DNA of 64,000 bases from Bacillota bacterium (lineage in GTDB: Bacteria > Bacillota > Limnochordia > Limnochordales > ZCTH02-B6), in assembly GCA_017577945.1 (NCBI GenBank), contig PKQS01000010.1, positions 248,001-312,000 on the forward strand, given 5' to 3'. Each line of letters starts with the position of its first letter. The stretch's first letter is position 1. The notes beneath the pieces were generated by a model, which did no database searches, had not been told where the DNA came from, and saw nothing but the letters and a program-made list of their open reading frames with translations. Positions 1 through 9,093 of this stretch are shown here, piece by piece. The position numbers were made by a program, and so were the translations under genes.

Positions 1-25
1 CGCGATCCCGTGGTTGTTGCTGCAT
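1..25 (-). CDS. 5' end of an unidentified gene, cut by the window start
   Basis: Only the start is visible. On the minus strand a good ribosome site (GGGAGGAG) lies 5 to 7 nt before an ATG whose codon occupies 23-25, and the frame stays open to the window edge. It gives MQQQPRDR, too short to name. The gene would be divergent from copA, the position often taken by a copper regulator such as csoR, but nothing in eight residues tests that. Confidence 0.45.
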
Positions 26-164
26 CGTTGCTCCTCCCTGGCCGCCGCCGGCGCCCGCCCGGACGCCCCGCGGCGCTCGACCCCGCGGCACGCCGTGCCG
101 CTGTGGCACTATGTGGCACTATTTATACGAAGCACGCCGGGAACCTCCCCCACCGGCTCGTTCC

Positions 165-193
165 TTGACACAGCGCGGCGGGTGCCGTAAGAT
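165..193 (+). promoter_or_regulatory. copA promoter (TTGACA-17-TAAGAT)
   Basis: A perfect -35 hexamer TTGACA at 165-170 and a good -10 hexamer TAAGAT at 188-193 are separated by 17 nt. Transcription would start near 200, directly in front of or inside the palindrome at 202-218, about 50 nt before the copA start codon. This is the sigma-A/sigma-70 consensus. Confidence 0.75.
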
Positions 194-201
194 CAGACCG
201 G

Positions 202-218
202 ATACCCCCATAGGGTAT
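202..218. promoter_or_regulatory. CsoR-type copper-responsive operator
   Basis: An inverted repeat ATACCC-CCATA-GGGTAT sits at the predicted transcription start of copA. CsoR repressors of Bacillota and Actinomycetota bind TACCC...GGGTA palindromes in front of copper-efflux genes and leave the DNA when Cu(I) binds. The position just after the -10 box would block initiation. The match to the CsoR consensus and the copper ATPase target make this likely, although no csoR gene is seen in the window. Confidence 0.75.
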
Positions 219-251
219 ATGGGCCGGTGTGCCGGCCGAGGAGGGAATCCA

Positions 252-2741
252 ATGACGAACCGGAATAAAGCGGCGGAGCAGGCGCTGCTGCAAGTGCCCG
301 TGCAGGGCATGACGTGCGCGGCGTGCGCCCGCCGAGTGGAAAAAGCCATCCGCAGCGTGCCGGGCGTTGACGACGTCACGGTCAACTTGTCCACCGAGCG
401 GGCGGCGGTGCGCGCCGGCAACGGCGTGGCGACCGAGCAAATCGTTCGCGCTATCGAGGACGCCGGCTACCGCGTGCCGCTGGCCGAAGCGCGCCTTTCG
501 CTGGTGGGCATGACGTGCGCCAACTGCGCCGCCCGCATCCAGCGGACGCTGGCGAAAACGCCGGGCGTGGTGGAAGCTTCCGTCAACTTCGCCACCGAGA
601 CCGCCGCGGTGAAGTACATCCCCGGTGCGGTCAGCGTGGCGGAGCTGGCCGCACGCGTCCGCGACATCGGCTACGAGGCTTATCCCGTCAACGAAGCGTC
701 GGAGGACGTGGAGCAAAGGGCGCGCGAGGCGGAAATCCGCCGGCAGACGCTGCGCTTCGCCGTCGCCGCCGTCTTCTCTGCGCCGCTGCTGCTCAGCATG
801 GCCGCCATGTTCTTCGGCGGGCACGGAAGTCTTTGGAGCTGGCTGCACAACGGCTGGGTGCAGCTCGCACTGGCCACGCCGGTGCAATTCGGGGCGGGCT
901 GGCAGTTTTACCGCGACGCCTGGCACAACTTGCGCCAGCGCACCGCCAACATGTCGACGCTGGTGGTCCTCGGCACGTCGGCGGCCTACTTGTACAGCCT
1001 GGCCGTCTTGCTCTGGGGCGACCGCCTGGGCGTCCATGACCTCTATTTTGAAGCCTCCGCCGTCGTGATCGCCCTCGTCCTCCTCGGCAAGCTGCTGGAA
1101 GCCCGGGCCAAAGGCCGCACGTCCGCGGCCATCAAGAAACTGGTGGGCTTGCAGCCCCGCACCGCCCGCGTCGTGCGGGACGGCGTGGAAATGGACATTC
1201 CCGTTGAGCAGGTGGTGCCCGGCGACCTCGTCGTCGTGCGGCCGGGCGAGCGCATTCCCGTGGACGGCGTCATCGAGCAAGGCCACTCGGCCGTCGACGA
1301 GTCGATGTTGACGGGTGAAAGCCTGCCCGTGGAAAAGCAAGTAGGCGATACGGTCATCGGCGGCACGCTCAACAAGCACGGCGCGTTTCGCTTCCGCGCC
1401 ACCCGCGTCGGGAAAGACACGGCGCTGGCCCAGATCATCCGCATCGTCCAGGAAGCGCAAGGGTCCCGGGCGCCCATCCAGCGCCTGGCGGACCAGGTGT
1501 CGGCTTATTTCGTCCCCGCCGTTCTGGTCTTCGCCCTAGCGACGTTTTTGGGCTGGTACGCGCTGGCCGGCGACCTGACGCGGGCGCTGCTGAACATGAC
1601 GGCGGTGCTGGTGTTGGCGTGCCCGTGCGCGCTGGGCCTGGCTACGCCGACGGCCATTATCGTCGGCACAGGCCGCGGCGCGGAAGCGGGCATTCTCATC
1701 CGCGGCGGCGAGCACCTGGAGAAGACGCACAAAGTGAACGTGGTCGTGCTAGACAAGACGGGCACGGTCACGAAAGGCGAACCCGGCGTCACCGACATGC
1801 GGGCGCTGCCGCCCTACGACGAGCGGACCCTGCTGGCACTGGCGGCCGCGGTGGAGCGCCTCTCGGAGCACCCGTTGGCGCAAGCCATCGTCGCCGCCGC
1901 CGCTGAGCAGGCGGCCCGCGAGCACGGCTCCGGCAGCCCGGCGCATCCGGAAACGGCGGAAGACTTCACCGCACTGCCCGGACGGGGCGTGCGCGCCCGC
2001 GTCGGCGGCCGGCTCGTGCTCGTCGGCAACCGCGCTTGCATGCAAGACGCCGGCGTGGACATCGCGCCGCTGGAGCGGGACGTTGAAGAGCTGGAAAACC
2101 AGGGGAAGACGGCGATGTTGGTGGCCGTCGACGGCCAGGCGGCGGGCGTCATCGCCGTGGCGGACACGGTCAAGGAGCATGCGGCCGAAGCCATCGCGGC
2201 GCTGAAAGCGATGGGCATCGCCGTCAAGATGCTCACGGGAGACAACGTCCGCACGGCGCGGGCCATCGCCGCCCAGGTAGGACTGGCCGAGGAAGACGTC
2301 TATGCGGAGGTGCTGCCCGACCAGAAGGCCGACGTCGTGCGGCGGCTGCAGCAGCAGGGCCTCACGGTAGCGATGGTAGGCGACGGCGTCAACGACGCGC
2401 CGGCTCTGGCCGTGGCCGACGTAGGCGTGGCGATGGGCACCGGCACGGACATAGCCATCGAAGCCGCGGACATTACGCTGATGAGCGGCGACTTGCGGGC
2501 GCTGGTGGGGGCCATCCGCCTCAGCCGCGCCACGATGCGCAAGATCCGCCAAAACTTGTTCTGGGCGTTCGCGTACAACACCGTGGGCTTGCCGCTGGCG
2601 GCGCTGGGCTACCTAAGCCCCGTGCTGGCCGGCGCGGCCATGGCGTTCAGCTCGGTCTCCGTCGTCACCAACGCCAGCCTGCTGCGCCGCTTTGACCCGC
2701 TGGCGCCGTTCCGCCGCCGCTCCGCGCACGCCGCGGCTTGA
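252..2741 (+). CDS. copA: Copper-exporting P1B-type ATPase
   Basis: Pumps Cu(I) out across the cytoplasmic membrane at the cost of ATP. The ATG at 252 is chosen because GAGGAGGGA lies just before it; the frame is open further upstream but would run through the promoter. The 829-residue product has two N-terminal metal-binding domains with GMTCAAC (Cys22, Cys25) and GMTCANC (Cys89, Cys92), the membrane metal site Cys-Pro-Cys at 457-459, TGES in the actuator domain, the phosphorylated Asp501 in DKTGT, a SEHPLA motif that binds the adenine of ATP, and [10 protein letters not shown] near the end of the P domain. CPC with paired GMTCxxC domains is the Cu(I)/Ag(I) type. Regulation is probably by CsoR at 202-218. 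Stands alone and converges on the gene that follows. Confidence 0.95.
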   Translation: MTNRNKAAEQALLQVPVQGMTCAACARRVEKAIRSVPGVDDVTVNLSTERAAVRAGNGVATEQIVRAIEDAGYRVPLAEARLSLVGMTCANCAARIQRTLAKTPGVVEASVNFATETAAVKYIPGAVSVAELAARVRDIGYEAYPVNEASEDVEQRAREAEIRRQTLRFAVAAVFSAPLLLSMAAMFFGGHGSLWSWLHNGWVQLALATPVQFGAGWQFYRDAWHNLRQRTANMSTLVVLGTSAAYLYSLAVLLWGDRLGVHDLYFEASAVVIALVLLGKLLEARAKGRTSAAIKKLVGLQPRTARVVRDGVEMDIPVEQVVPGDLVVVRPGERIPVDGVIEQGHSAVDESMLTGESLPVEKQVGDTVIGGTLNKHGAFRFRATRVGKDTALAQIIRIVQEAQGSRAPIQRLADQVSAYFVPAVLVFALATFLGWYALAGDLTRALLNMTAVLVLACPCALGLATPTAIIVGTGRGAEAGILIRGGEHLEKTHKVNVVVLDKTGTVTKGEPGVTDMRALPPYDERTLLALAAAVERLSEHPLAQAIVAAAAEQAAREHGSGSPAHPETAEDFTALPGRGVRARVGGRLVLVGNRACMQDAGVDIAPLERDVEELENQGKTAMLVAVDGQAAGVIAVADTVKEHAAEAIAALKAMGIAVKMLTGDNVRTARAIAAQVGLAEEDVYAEVLPDQKADVVRRLQQQGLTVAMVGDGVNDAPALAVADVGVAMGTGTDIAIEAADITLMSGDLRALVGAIRLSRATMRKIRQNLFWAFAYNTVGLPLAALGYLSPVLAGAAMAFSSVSVVTNASLLRRFDPLAPFRRRSAHAAA

Positions 2742-2789
2742 AACCGACGGCCCCGCGGAGCGGCGGCCCTTGGCCGCGCCCGGGCGCGC

Positions 2790-4535
2790 TTACGGGGCCG
2801 CGGTCCCGAGGCGCTCGGGCGGATACAGCACCTTTTGGGCCCGCACGTCCCAGACGCCGCGCCTGGTCAAGCGCACGTCCGGCAGCGAGTCAAAGCCGAG
2901 GAAGAAGAGGCTGTAAAACAGCTCGCCGTGGCGGTAGCCCCGCTCGCGCATCAGCTCCTCGAACCGCTCCAGCGCCTGCACCAGCTGCGGCCACGGCAAG
3001 TCGGTAAACAGTCCGGCCCCCTCCAGCCGCAGCTCCCAGAGGATGCGGCCGCCTTCCACCAGGCACATGCCGCCTCCCAGCTCGACGACCCGCGCGGCCG
3101 CCGCCGCCATATCGTCCGCGTCCTGTCCCAGCACCAGCATCTGAAACGCCGGACTCCAGCTCCCGGCCAGCCCCCCCAGCCGCTCGACCAATCCCGTCAG
3201 CCGCGCCCGCACCACCTGCCGCCCTTCCCAGTCCCACAAGGCTGCCTGCACCGCCGGCCCCCCTCCGCCGAGGCGCACAATGACGGTGTTTTCCAAGTGC
3301 AGCGTCGGGACGTCCTCGGGCAGGCGGCGAAACAGCTCGCTCGACGGCGCCCGCCAGGCGCCCCGCCGGAAGCCCCGATAGCGCTCCCACGGCACCCGCC
3401 CCAGCGGTTCCACGACTTGGCCGTCGCGCGCGACGACGCGCCCCGACGCCAGCACCACCTCCGGCGTCGGATCCGCCAAGTCGCGCAGTAGCAGCAGGTC
3501 CGCCCGCCGGCCGGGCGCGACGCTGCCCACGTCCCACTCGAGGCCGTAGTACATGGCCGGATTCAGCGACGCCATCCGGTACGCCGCCGCCGGTGCGATG
3601 CCGCCCTCGATCGCTAGGCGCACCAGGTAGTCCAAGTAGCCGTGCCGGGCCATCCACACCGGCGTTGGCCCGTCGGCCGTCAGCATGACGCGGTTGGACC
3701 ACGACAGCGGCCCCCGCACCGCCTCCAGCAAGTGCGGCAAGTCGGGCCGCAGCGAGCTGTGCCGCAGCATCGCATACAACCCCGCCCGCAGCCGGTCCAG
3801 CACTTGCTCCGGCGTAATCGCCTCGTGGTCCGACGTGACGCCGTTGCGAACCAGCGCCTGCAATCGCTTCGGCGACGCTCCGGCGCCGTGGCCCTCCACC
3901 CGCTTCCCGCGCCGCCGCGCCGCCGCGATCTTCCTCAGCAAGTCCGGTTCGCCCGCGGCAACTTCCGGCCAACGCGTCAGCTCGCCCACCGCCACCACAT
4001 CGTCCCGAGCCAAGAACTTTTCCACGCGTTCCAGGCTGAACAGCTCCGCTTCGTTTTCCACGAACGCGCGCGCCTGGGGTGCGAGGAACCAGCGGACCAG
4101 CACCGGCAGCGACCGGAAGTGGTCCAGGACGTCCGCACACTCGTCGTCCGGCAGCAAGGCCAGAAAGCCGTACGTGTCCGCGACCACGGTCGTCGTGCCC
4201 GTGGCGGCCATCTGTTCCAGCGTCCGCACGGGCTCCGCCAACAGCCCCAGATGCGCGTGCGGCTCCACGTATCCGGGCACGATGACCCGGTCCGTCGCGT
4301 CCAGCACTTCCCCTTCCACGCCGCCGCCCTCGCCCGGCGGCACTACCGCCGCGATGCGCCCGCCCTGAATGACGATGTCGGCCGGGTACACTTCCCCGGT
4401 AAACACGTTCAGCACCCGGCCGCCCTTGACGACCGCCGGCGCCGCGCCGTTCCGTGCCGCTGCAGCCAACGTCCATCCCCCCAACCGTTCGGCAGCCGCT
4501 TCACCTAGACAGGTCTTCCGCGGACGTGGCGGCAC
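2790..4535 (-). CDS. YerA-like adenine deaminase family amidohydrolase
   Basis: Belongs to the adenine deaminase branch of the metal-dependent amidohydrolases, which convert adenine to hypoxanthine. At 581 residues it is nearly the length of Bacillus YerA. Visible are the metal-site motif PHAHLG, the GTTTVVADTYG strand, EGHGAGASPKRL followed by VTSDHEA, and a composite C-terminal domain. The usual second-shell motifs differ: the family DAHxHIESS is PHAHLG here, and TDD is TADG, so the substrate may not be adenine. The start is uncertain. GTG at 4535 has a purine-rich site (GAGGA) immediately next to it, while TTG at 4469 lies behind GGGGGG and would remove 22 residues. Faces away from sppA and ends 48 bp from copA. 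Confidence 0.75.
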   Translation of the reverse strand: MPPRPRKTCLGEAAAERLGGWTLAAAARNGAAPAVVKGGRVLNVFTGEVYPADIVIQGGRIAAVVPPGEGGGVEGEVLDATDRVIVPGYVEPHAHLGLLAEPVRTLEQMAATGTTTVVADTYGFLALLPDDECADVLDHFRSLPVLVRWFLAPQARAFVENEAELFSLERVEKFLARDDVVAVGELTRWPEVAAGEPDLLRKIAAARRRGKRVEGHGAGASPKRLQALVRNGVTSDHEAITPEQVLDRLRAGLYAMLRHSSLRPDLPHLLEAVRGPLSWSNRVMLTADGPTPVWMARHGYLDYLVRLAIEGGIAPAAAYRMASLNPAMYYGLEWDVGSVAPGRRADLLLLRDLADPTPEVVLASGRVVARDGQVVEPLGRVPWERYRGFRRGAWRAPSSELFRRLPEDVPTLHLENTVIVRLGGGGPAVQAALWDWEGRQVVRARLTGLVERLGGLAGSWSPAFQMLVLGQDADDMAAAAARVVELGGGMCLVEGGRILWELRLEGAGLFTDLPWPQLVQALERFEELMRERGYRHGELFYSLFFLGFDSLPDVRLTRRGVWDVRAQKVLYPPERLGTAAP

Positions 4536-4690
4536 TCCTCTTGCGCCGGCGCCATTTCGGCGGCCTGGGGGGAAGGAAAGGAGACGATCTTTTTTGTGGG
4601 AGGGAAACGCGAAAATCTGAGAGAAAGTGCTGACCGTAACGTTTCGCTTTGAAGGACGGAGCCTTGCCAGACGGGACGAGGAGTGGTCTC

Positions 4691-5584
4691 ATGCGACGCG
4701 TCATCGTCGTCTTGCTGCTGCTGGCCGTCATCTCCCTGCCCATCTTGTTTGTCCTGGGCGGGCGCGGCGTGTCGCTCATCGGCCAACGTGTCGCGTTGGT
4801 AGACGTGACGGGCGTCATCGCGGAGAATGCGGCCATCGGCGGCACGACGCCGCGCATGTTTACCAGCCTGCTGCGCCGGGCGGAGGAGGACCCCACGATC
4901 AAGGCCGTCGTCGTGCGCGTGAACAGCGGCGGCGGCAGCCCGGCCGCGGCGGAGGAGATGTATCAAGCCATCTTGCGCCTGCGGGAAGCCGGCAAGCCGG
5001 TGGTGGTCTCCATGGGCGACGTGGCCGCGTCGGCCGCATACTACCTGTCGGCCGCGGCGGACCGCATCGTGGCCAATCCCAGCAGCTTGACCGGCTCCAT
5101 CGGCGTCATCTCGGAAAACTTCGTAATCGCGGAGTTGCTGGGCGACCTGGGCGTGACGGTGGAAACCGTCGTGAGCGGGCCGTTCAAGGACATACCCAGC
5201 AACTTCCGGCCCATGACCGAGGACGAGCGAGCGTATTGGCAGCAACTGATCAACGACGTGCTGGAGACGTTCATCGACGCCGTCGCCCGAGGCCGGGGGC
5301 TGGATGAAGAATACGTGCGCTCGCTGGCCGACGGGCGCCTGTTCACCGGGCGCCAGGCATACGAGCTGAAGCTGGTGGACGAGCTGGGCGGGCTGGAGGA
5401 CGCCATCCTGTTGGCCGGCCGGCTGGCGGGCATCGAAGGCCGGCCCGACGTCGTCCCGTTGCAGCGCCCGCGCCCGTGGACGGAGCGGCTGCTGCAGGTC
5501 GCGGTCCCCGGCGCGTGGGAGTTTTCCGCCGCGCAGCTCATACAATGGCTGGGCATTCCGCCCTGGGGCTATCAGCTCCGCTGA
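4691..5584 (+). CDS. sppA: Signal peptide peptidase SppA (family S49)
   Basis: Membrane-bound serine protease that clears leftover signal peptides and misfolded membrane fragments. The ATG at 4691 follows GAGGAG by 7 nt, giving 297 residues, the short one-domain SppA form typical of Bacillota. An N-terminal membrane anchor covers residues 3-23. The Ser/Lys dyad is readable: Ser114 in GDVAASAAYY and Lys166 in GPFKDIPS, 52 residues apart as in Bacillus SppA. The oxyanion-region motif VNSGGGSP and the TGSIGVI segment are intact. The next gene starts 33 bp downstream with its own strong ribosome site, so the two are probably co-transcribed. Confidence 0.93.
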   Translation: MRRVIVVLLLLAVISLPILFVLGGRGVSLIGQRVALVDVTGVIAENAAIGGTTPRMFTSLLRRAEEDPTIKAVVVRVNSGGGSPAAAEEMYQAILRLREAGKPVVVSMGDVAASAAYYLSAAADRIVANPSSLTGSIGVISENFVIAELLGDLGVTVETVVSGPFKDIPSNFRPMTEDERAYWQQLINDVLETFIDAVARGRGLDEEYVRSLADGRLFTGRQAYELKLVDELGGLEDAILLAGRLAGIEGRPDVVPLQRPRPWTERLLQVAVPGAWEFSAAQLIQWLGIPPWGYQLR

Positions 5585-5617
5585 CGTTGTGAAGGAGTTA
5601 TCGGAGGAGGGATACGC

Positions 5618-6352
5618 ATGACCGACATCGTACGCGAGCCGGCGGGTTCCGAGGAGCCGGCGCCGCCCGTACCCCCGGGAACGGAACCGGCCGGCCCGTC
5701 CTCGCCGCCGGAAACGCCCCGGACGCCGGCTGAACCGCCCGCCGCGCACGCTTCGCCGGCGGTTTTTGCCGCAGCGGAACCGGAACGCCGTCCCGCGCTG
5801 TCTCTGCTCGTCGACGTGCTGGCCGCTCCCGTCGCCGCGTTCCGCTACTTGTCCAAGCAGCGGCACGTCGGGCTGGCGCTCCTAGTCGCCGTCGTCTCGT
5901 CCCTCACCTTTTCGGCGGCGCCGGTCGCGTATTTCCCGCTGGAAGACGCCGCGGTCCTGCCGGTGCAGACGTCGTGGCTGTCCGAAGCCATCGCCGCGGT
6001 GGTCGTGCTGCTGATCGGGGCCGGCATCTACCACGTCATCGCGCGCCTGCTGGGCGGTCGCAACAGCTACGTCTTCATGCTGCAGGCCTTGGGCTTTACC
6101 ACGCTGCCCAACGTGCTGGCGGCGCCGATTTACGTGCTGCAACGGTTCGTCAACGTCAGCTCGCTGGTCGTTCTCGTCAACTGGGCCATCACCGCCTGGA
6201 CAGCCGTGCTGGGCGTCATCGCGATCCGGGAAGTGTACGGCTTGTCTACGGGGCGGGCCGTCGTCGCCTACCTTATCCCGGTCGTCGTCGGTCTCGTCCT
6301 TATCGTGGCGTTGATGGGCCTCCTCTTCGGCGCGCTGCTGCTGGGTGTGTGA
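5618..6352 (+). CDS. Yip1-domain integral membrane protein
   Basis: Unknown molecular function. ATG at 5618 follows GGAGGAGGG. Residues 1 to about 65 are a Pro/Glu/Ala-rich, probably disordered and cytoplasmic segment. After it come five hydrophobic helices spread over residues 85-244, with the spacing and the LxQALGFTTLPN-type loop seen in the bacterial Yip1 family. Lies 33 bp behind sppA and 55 bp ahead of the phosphoesterase. A link to membrane-protein turnover is only a guess from that neighbourhood. Confidence 0.7.
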   Translation: MTDIVREPAGSEEPAPPVPPGTEPAGPSSPPETPRTPAEPPAAHASPAVFAAAEPERRPALSLLVDVLAAPVAAFRYLSKQRHVGLALLVAVVSSLTFSAAPVAYFPLEDAAVLPVQTSWLSEAIAAVVVLLIGAGIYHVIARLLGGRNSYVFMLQALGFTTLPNVLAAPIYVLQRFVNVSSLVVLVNWAITAWTAVLGVIAIREVYGLSTGRAVVAYLIPVVVGLVLIVALMGLLFGALLLGV

Positions 6353-6407
6353 GAGCGGAGTGCACCGCGCCCGCGGCCCGCGTGAGACGCAGCAAGGAGG
6401 GATTGGT

Positions 6408-7151
6408 GTGCGCGTAGCGCTGTTTTCCGACGTTCACGGCAATCTGGCGGCGCTGGAGGCGCTCCTGGCCCGCTTTGAAGAAGAGGGGCCGTTCGACGTG
6501 ACGGTGTTTGCGGGCGACGCGGTGCTGTATGGCCCATCGCCCGCGGACGTGGTGGAGCGGCTGCGATCCAGCGGCATCGTCTGCCTGAAAGGCAACTGCG
6601 ACGGCGCCATCGCCGGGCAAGTGCCGCAGGCGTTGCCGCCTGATCCAGCCTTGCAAGAGGTGTTGAAAGCACACAAAGTCTGGACGGAGCAGCGGCTCAG
6701 CCCCGAGCAGATCCGGTGGCTCGCGGACCGGCCCGTCCTGCACCGCATTTCGCCGGGCACCGGCAACCCGCGGCACGATCTGGTCGTCATGCATGCGACC
6801 CCGCGCAGCTTCGACGACGACGTGCGCTTTTGCTCGCCCGAGCTTTCCGCCGCGGAGGCGGAAGCCGTCTTCGGCGGGCTGGGCGCCGGTGTCGTAGCGT
6901 TCGGCCACCGCCACGGCTCGTTCGTCAACGCCTACGGGAACCTGACGCTCGTCAACGTCAGCTCTTCCTCGCTGACGCCCGATGGCCAGGCCCTGGCGGC
7001 CTATACGGTGGCTACGTGGCACGGAGACCATTGGACGCTGGAACAGCGCCGCATCCCGTACGATGTGCGGGCGGAACTTCAGCGCGCCCAGGAGCGGGAG
7101 TTCCCGGTCCACCCGTGGTGGCAGCACGTGGCGTCCAGCCACGGGCGCTGA
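6408..7151 (+). CDS. Calcineurin-like metallophosphoesterase (YfcE/MJ0936 type)
   Basis: Probable phosphodiesterase or phosphatase with a two-metal centre. GTG at 6408 is preferred because AAGGAGG ends 7 nt before it and the product then begins VRVALFSDVHGN as in the family. The 247 residues contain the five metal-site blocks in order: DVHGN, GDAVLYG, GNCD, a His in VVMHATP, and GHRHG. Physiological substrate unknown. Third gene in the plus-strand group with sppA and the Yip1 protein. Confidence 0.85.
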   Translation: MRVALFSDVHGNLAALEALLARFEEEGPFDVTVFAGDAVLYGPSPADVVERLRSSGIVCLKGNCDGAIAGQVPQALPPDPALQEVLKAHKVWTEQRLSPEQIRWLADRPVLHRISPGTGNPRHDLVVMHATPRSFDDDVRFCSPELSAAEAEAVFGGLGAGVVAFGHRHGSFVNAYGNLTLVNVSSSSLTPDGQALAAYTVATWHGDHWTLEQRRIPYDVRAELQRAQEREFPVHPWWQHVASSHGR

Positions 7152-7156
7152 GGCGG

Positions 7157-7194
7157 AAAAAAGCGGCGGCTGCCGGGCGCCCGGCAGCCGCCGC
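7157..7194 (-). terminator. Rho-independent terminator of the AtuA-nitrilase run
   Basis: A perfect 32-bp palindrome at 7163-7194 (16-bp arms, GC-rich) is bordered on the left by six A residues at 7157-7162, which are a U-tract for minus-strand transcripts. It lies 39 bp after the stop of the nitrilase gene. There is no T-tract on the plus side, so it mainly serves the minus strand. Confidence 0.85.
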
Positions 7195-7232
7195 GCGGCT
7201 GCGCATCGTGCCGATGGCCCAAGCCCGCCGCG

Positions 7233-8297
7233 TCACTTCAGGCGCGACGGATGCGGCAGCGTGACCGCCAACACCTCGGGCTCCGTCCACGACGAAGCGA
7301 CGGCCACGAAGCCCGGGTGCGGCGGCAGGCCGGCGTAGCCCAGCTGGCCCAGCCGGTCCAGGGGCAGCCCCGGAAAGGCCTCGGGGCCTCCCGCCTCTTG
7401 CACCGCTTGCGCTAGCCGCTCCGGATCCCGGCAGAGGATGGACGACTGGCCCTCGAAGCTCACGTCCAAGAGGCTGCCCACCAGCATCGCGTTCACCCCG
7501 TAGACCGCGACGCCGGCCTCGACCACCGCTTTCCACGTCCCGCGCAGCCAGTCGCCCCGCTGCCACTCGTTCCACGGCCCCGGGTTGGCCGACGGCTGCA
7601 CGAAAATGTCGGGCTCCAGCGACTTGAGTCGTTCCACCACCGGCTCCTGGAACGCGTCGAAACAGACGGCCACTCCCAGGCGCCCCAGCTCGGTGTCGAT
7701 GACCGACAGCTCTTCCACCGCGCCCGGTACCAGGTCGAGCCCGTCCACACCTTCCAGCTCGATGAGAAACGCTTTGCGCTGCCGACCCAGCACGCGGCCG
7801 TCGGGGCCGAAGAGGTAGGCGACGTTGTACACCTTGCTGCCTTGCGGCTCAAAGTTCCCGTGTTCCGCGTCCATGTCCGGCAGGAGCACCGAGCCCGCCA
7901 GCACGTACGCCTTGTGCTCCTTGGCGAGCTTGGAGAACGTGCTGAAATAGAGCTTGGCCGCTTCCTCGGCCCGGTGCAGCGCCAGCGCCCGCACCCAGCC
8001 GACGCGGTGGCGCAGCCGCCGCGCCATGACGCCGGCGAAGTGGCGCTGCACCAGCTTCGCCACCGCGCCTCGCAAGGTGGACGAGCCGCCCACCGTCTCC
8101 GCCTCGCCCGCGAACATGCAGCCCGAGCCGTAATCCTCCGGAAAGACGACCAGCCGCGGCACGCCCTCCGGAAGCCGCGACACCGCCTCCTGCATGAGCC
8201 GTTCGGTAAGCGCCTGGAACGAATCCGCGGTGAGATAGTCCGCCAGCGTCACGCGCGCCTGCACGCAGGCGATGCCGATCTTCTCCGCGCCCCTCAA
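7233..8297 (-). CDS. Nitrilase-superfamily carbon-nitrogen hydrolase
   Basis: Cleaves a non-peptide C-N bond; the substrate cannot be read from the sequence. The 354-residue protein has the catalytic triad in the family order: Glu54 in FPEDYG, Lys175 in GRQRKAF and Cys212 in AVCFDAF. It is longer than stand-alone amidases (about 270), with inserts between the Glu and Lys blocks. The start must be the TTG at 8297, because a stop codon lies three codons upstream in frame; GGGGAG lies 10 nt before it. Last gene before the terminator at 7157-7194 and 71 bp behind the UPF0173 gene. Confidence 0.82.
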   Translation of the reverse strand: MRGAEKIGIACVQARVTLADYLTADSFQALTERLMQEAVSRLPEGVPRLVVFPEDYGSGCMFAGEAETVGGSSTLRGAVAKLVQRHFAGVMARRLRHRVGWVRALALHRAEEAAKLYFSTFSKLAKEHKAYVLAGSVLLPDMDAEHGNFEPQGSKVYNVAYLFGPDGRVLGRQRKAFLIELEGVDGLDLVPGAVEELSVIDTELGRLGVAVCFDAFQEPVVERLKSLEPDIFVQPSANPGPWNEWQRGDWLRGTWKAVVEAGVAVYGVNAMLVGSLLDVSFEGQSSILCRDPERLAQAVQEAGGPEAFPGLPLDRLGQLGYAGLPPHPGFVAVASSWTEPEVLAVTLPHPSRLK

Positions 8298-8368
8298 GGC
8301 CCGTCATCTCCCCGCGCCCTAGATGTCCACCCAGGCAAGCCGGTCACGCCCAAACCGGCCTAACCCCG

Positions 8369-9064
8369 TTACGCCGCCGGCAGTTCCCATTCTTCGCCCG
8401 GCGTCAGCACGCGGCAAACCGCGCCTTCTTGAGCCACCAGGCGGGCAAACGCGTAGGGGTCTTGTTGAATGAGGGGGAACGTGTTGTAATGCATGGGAAT
8501 GACGTAGCGCGGCTTCAGCATCTTGACGGCGTGCGCCGCATCTACCGGGCCCATGGTGTAGTTGTCGCCGATGGGCAAGAGCGCCACGTCGATGGGATGC
8601 AGCTCGCCGATGAGCTCCATGTCCCGGAACAAGCCCGTGTCGCCCGCGTGGTAAAGCGTCACGCCGTCGGCCCGCAGGATGAACCCGGCCGGATGGCCCC
8701 CGTAGAGCAGCCCCTGGGGCGTATCGATGGACGACGTGTGCCAGGCGGGCGTCATCTTCACGTAGCCGAAGTCGAAGTGGTACCCACCGCCGTGGTTCAT
8801 CCCGTGCACGCGCGGCGCGCCCTGCCGATGGCAGTACGTGGCGATCTCGTGGTTGCTCACGATCAGCGCGCCCGTGCGCTTGGCGATGGCCACCGCGTCG
8901 CCTAGGTGGTCTGCGTGGCCGTGGGTGAGCAAGATGGCGTCGGCTTCCACCTCGTCGGCCCGCACCGGACAAACCGGATTGCCCGTCAGGAACGGATCAA
9001 ACAGGATCTTCTTGCCGCCTGCTTCCACCAAGAACGCCGAATGCCCGAGATAGCGAATACGCAT
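8369..9064 (-). CDS. UPF0173 metallo-beta-lactamase-fold hydrolase
   Basis: Member of the UPF0173 (YtkL-type) metal-dependent hydrolases, whose substrate is not known. The 231-residue length is typical. The zinc signature THGHADH places His48, His50, Asp52 and His53; further ligands are His in TPAWHTSS, Asp in YHAGDTG and His in IPMHYNTFP. The ATG at 9064 has GGGAGGGAG before it. Lies 29 bp downstream of the dehydrogenase gene, so likely in the same transcript. Confidence 0.9.
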   Translation of the reverse strand: MRIRYLGHSAFLVEAGGKKILFDPFLTGNPVCPVRADEVEADAILLTHGHADHLGDAVAIAKRTGALIVSNHEIATYCHRQGAPRVHGMNHGGGYHFDFGYVKMTPAWHTSSIDTPQGLLYGGHPAGFILRADGVTLYHAGDTGLFRDMELIGELHPIDVALLPIGDNYTMGPVDAAHAVKMLKPRYVIPMHYNTFPLIQQDPYAFARLVAQEGAVCRVLTPGEEWELPAA

Positions 9065-9093
9065 GCCGCTCCCTCCCGCTCCATCGCTCCGGA

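Noticed and set aside
2742..2810. CGGCCCCG/CGGGGCCG inverted repeat between copA and the deaminase
   Set aside because: Arms are far apart and one lies inside the deaminase coding end; no U-tract, so not called a terminator.
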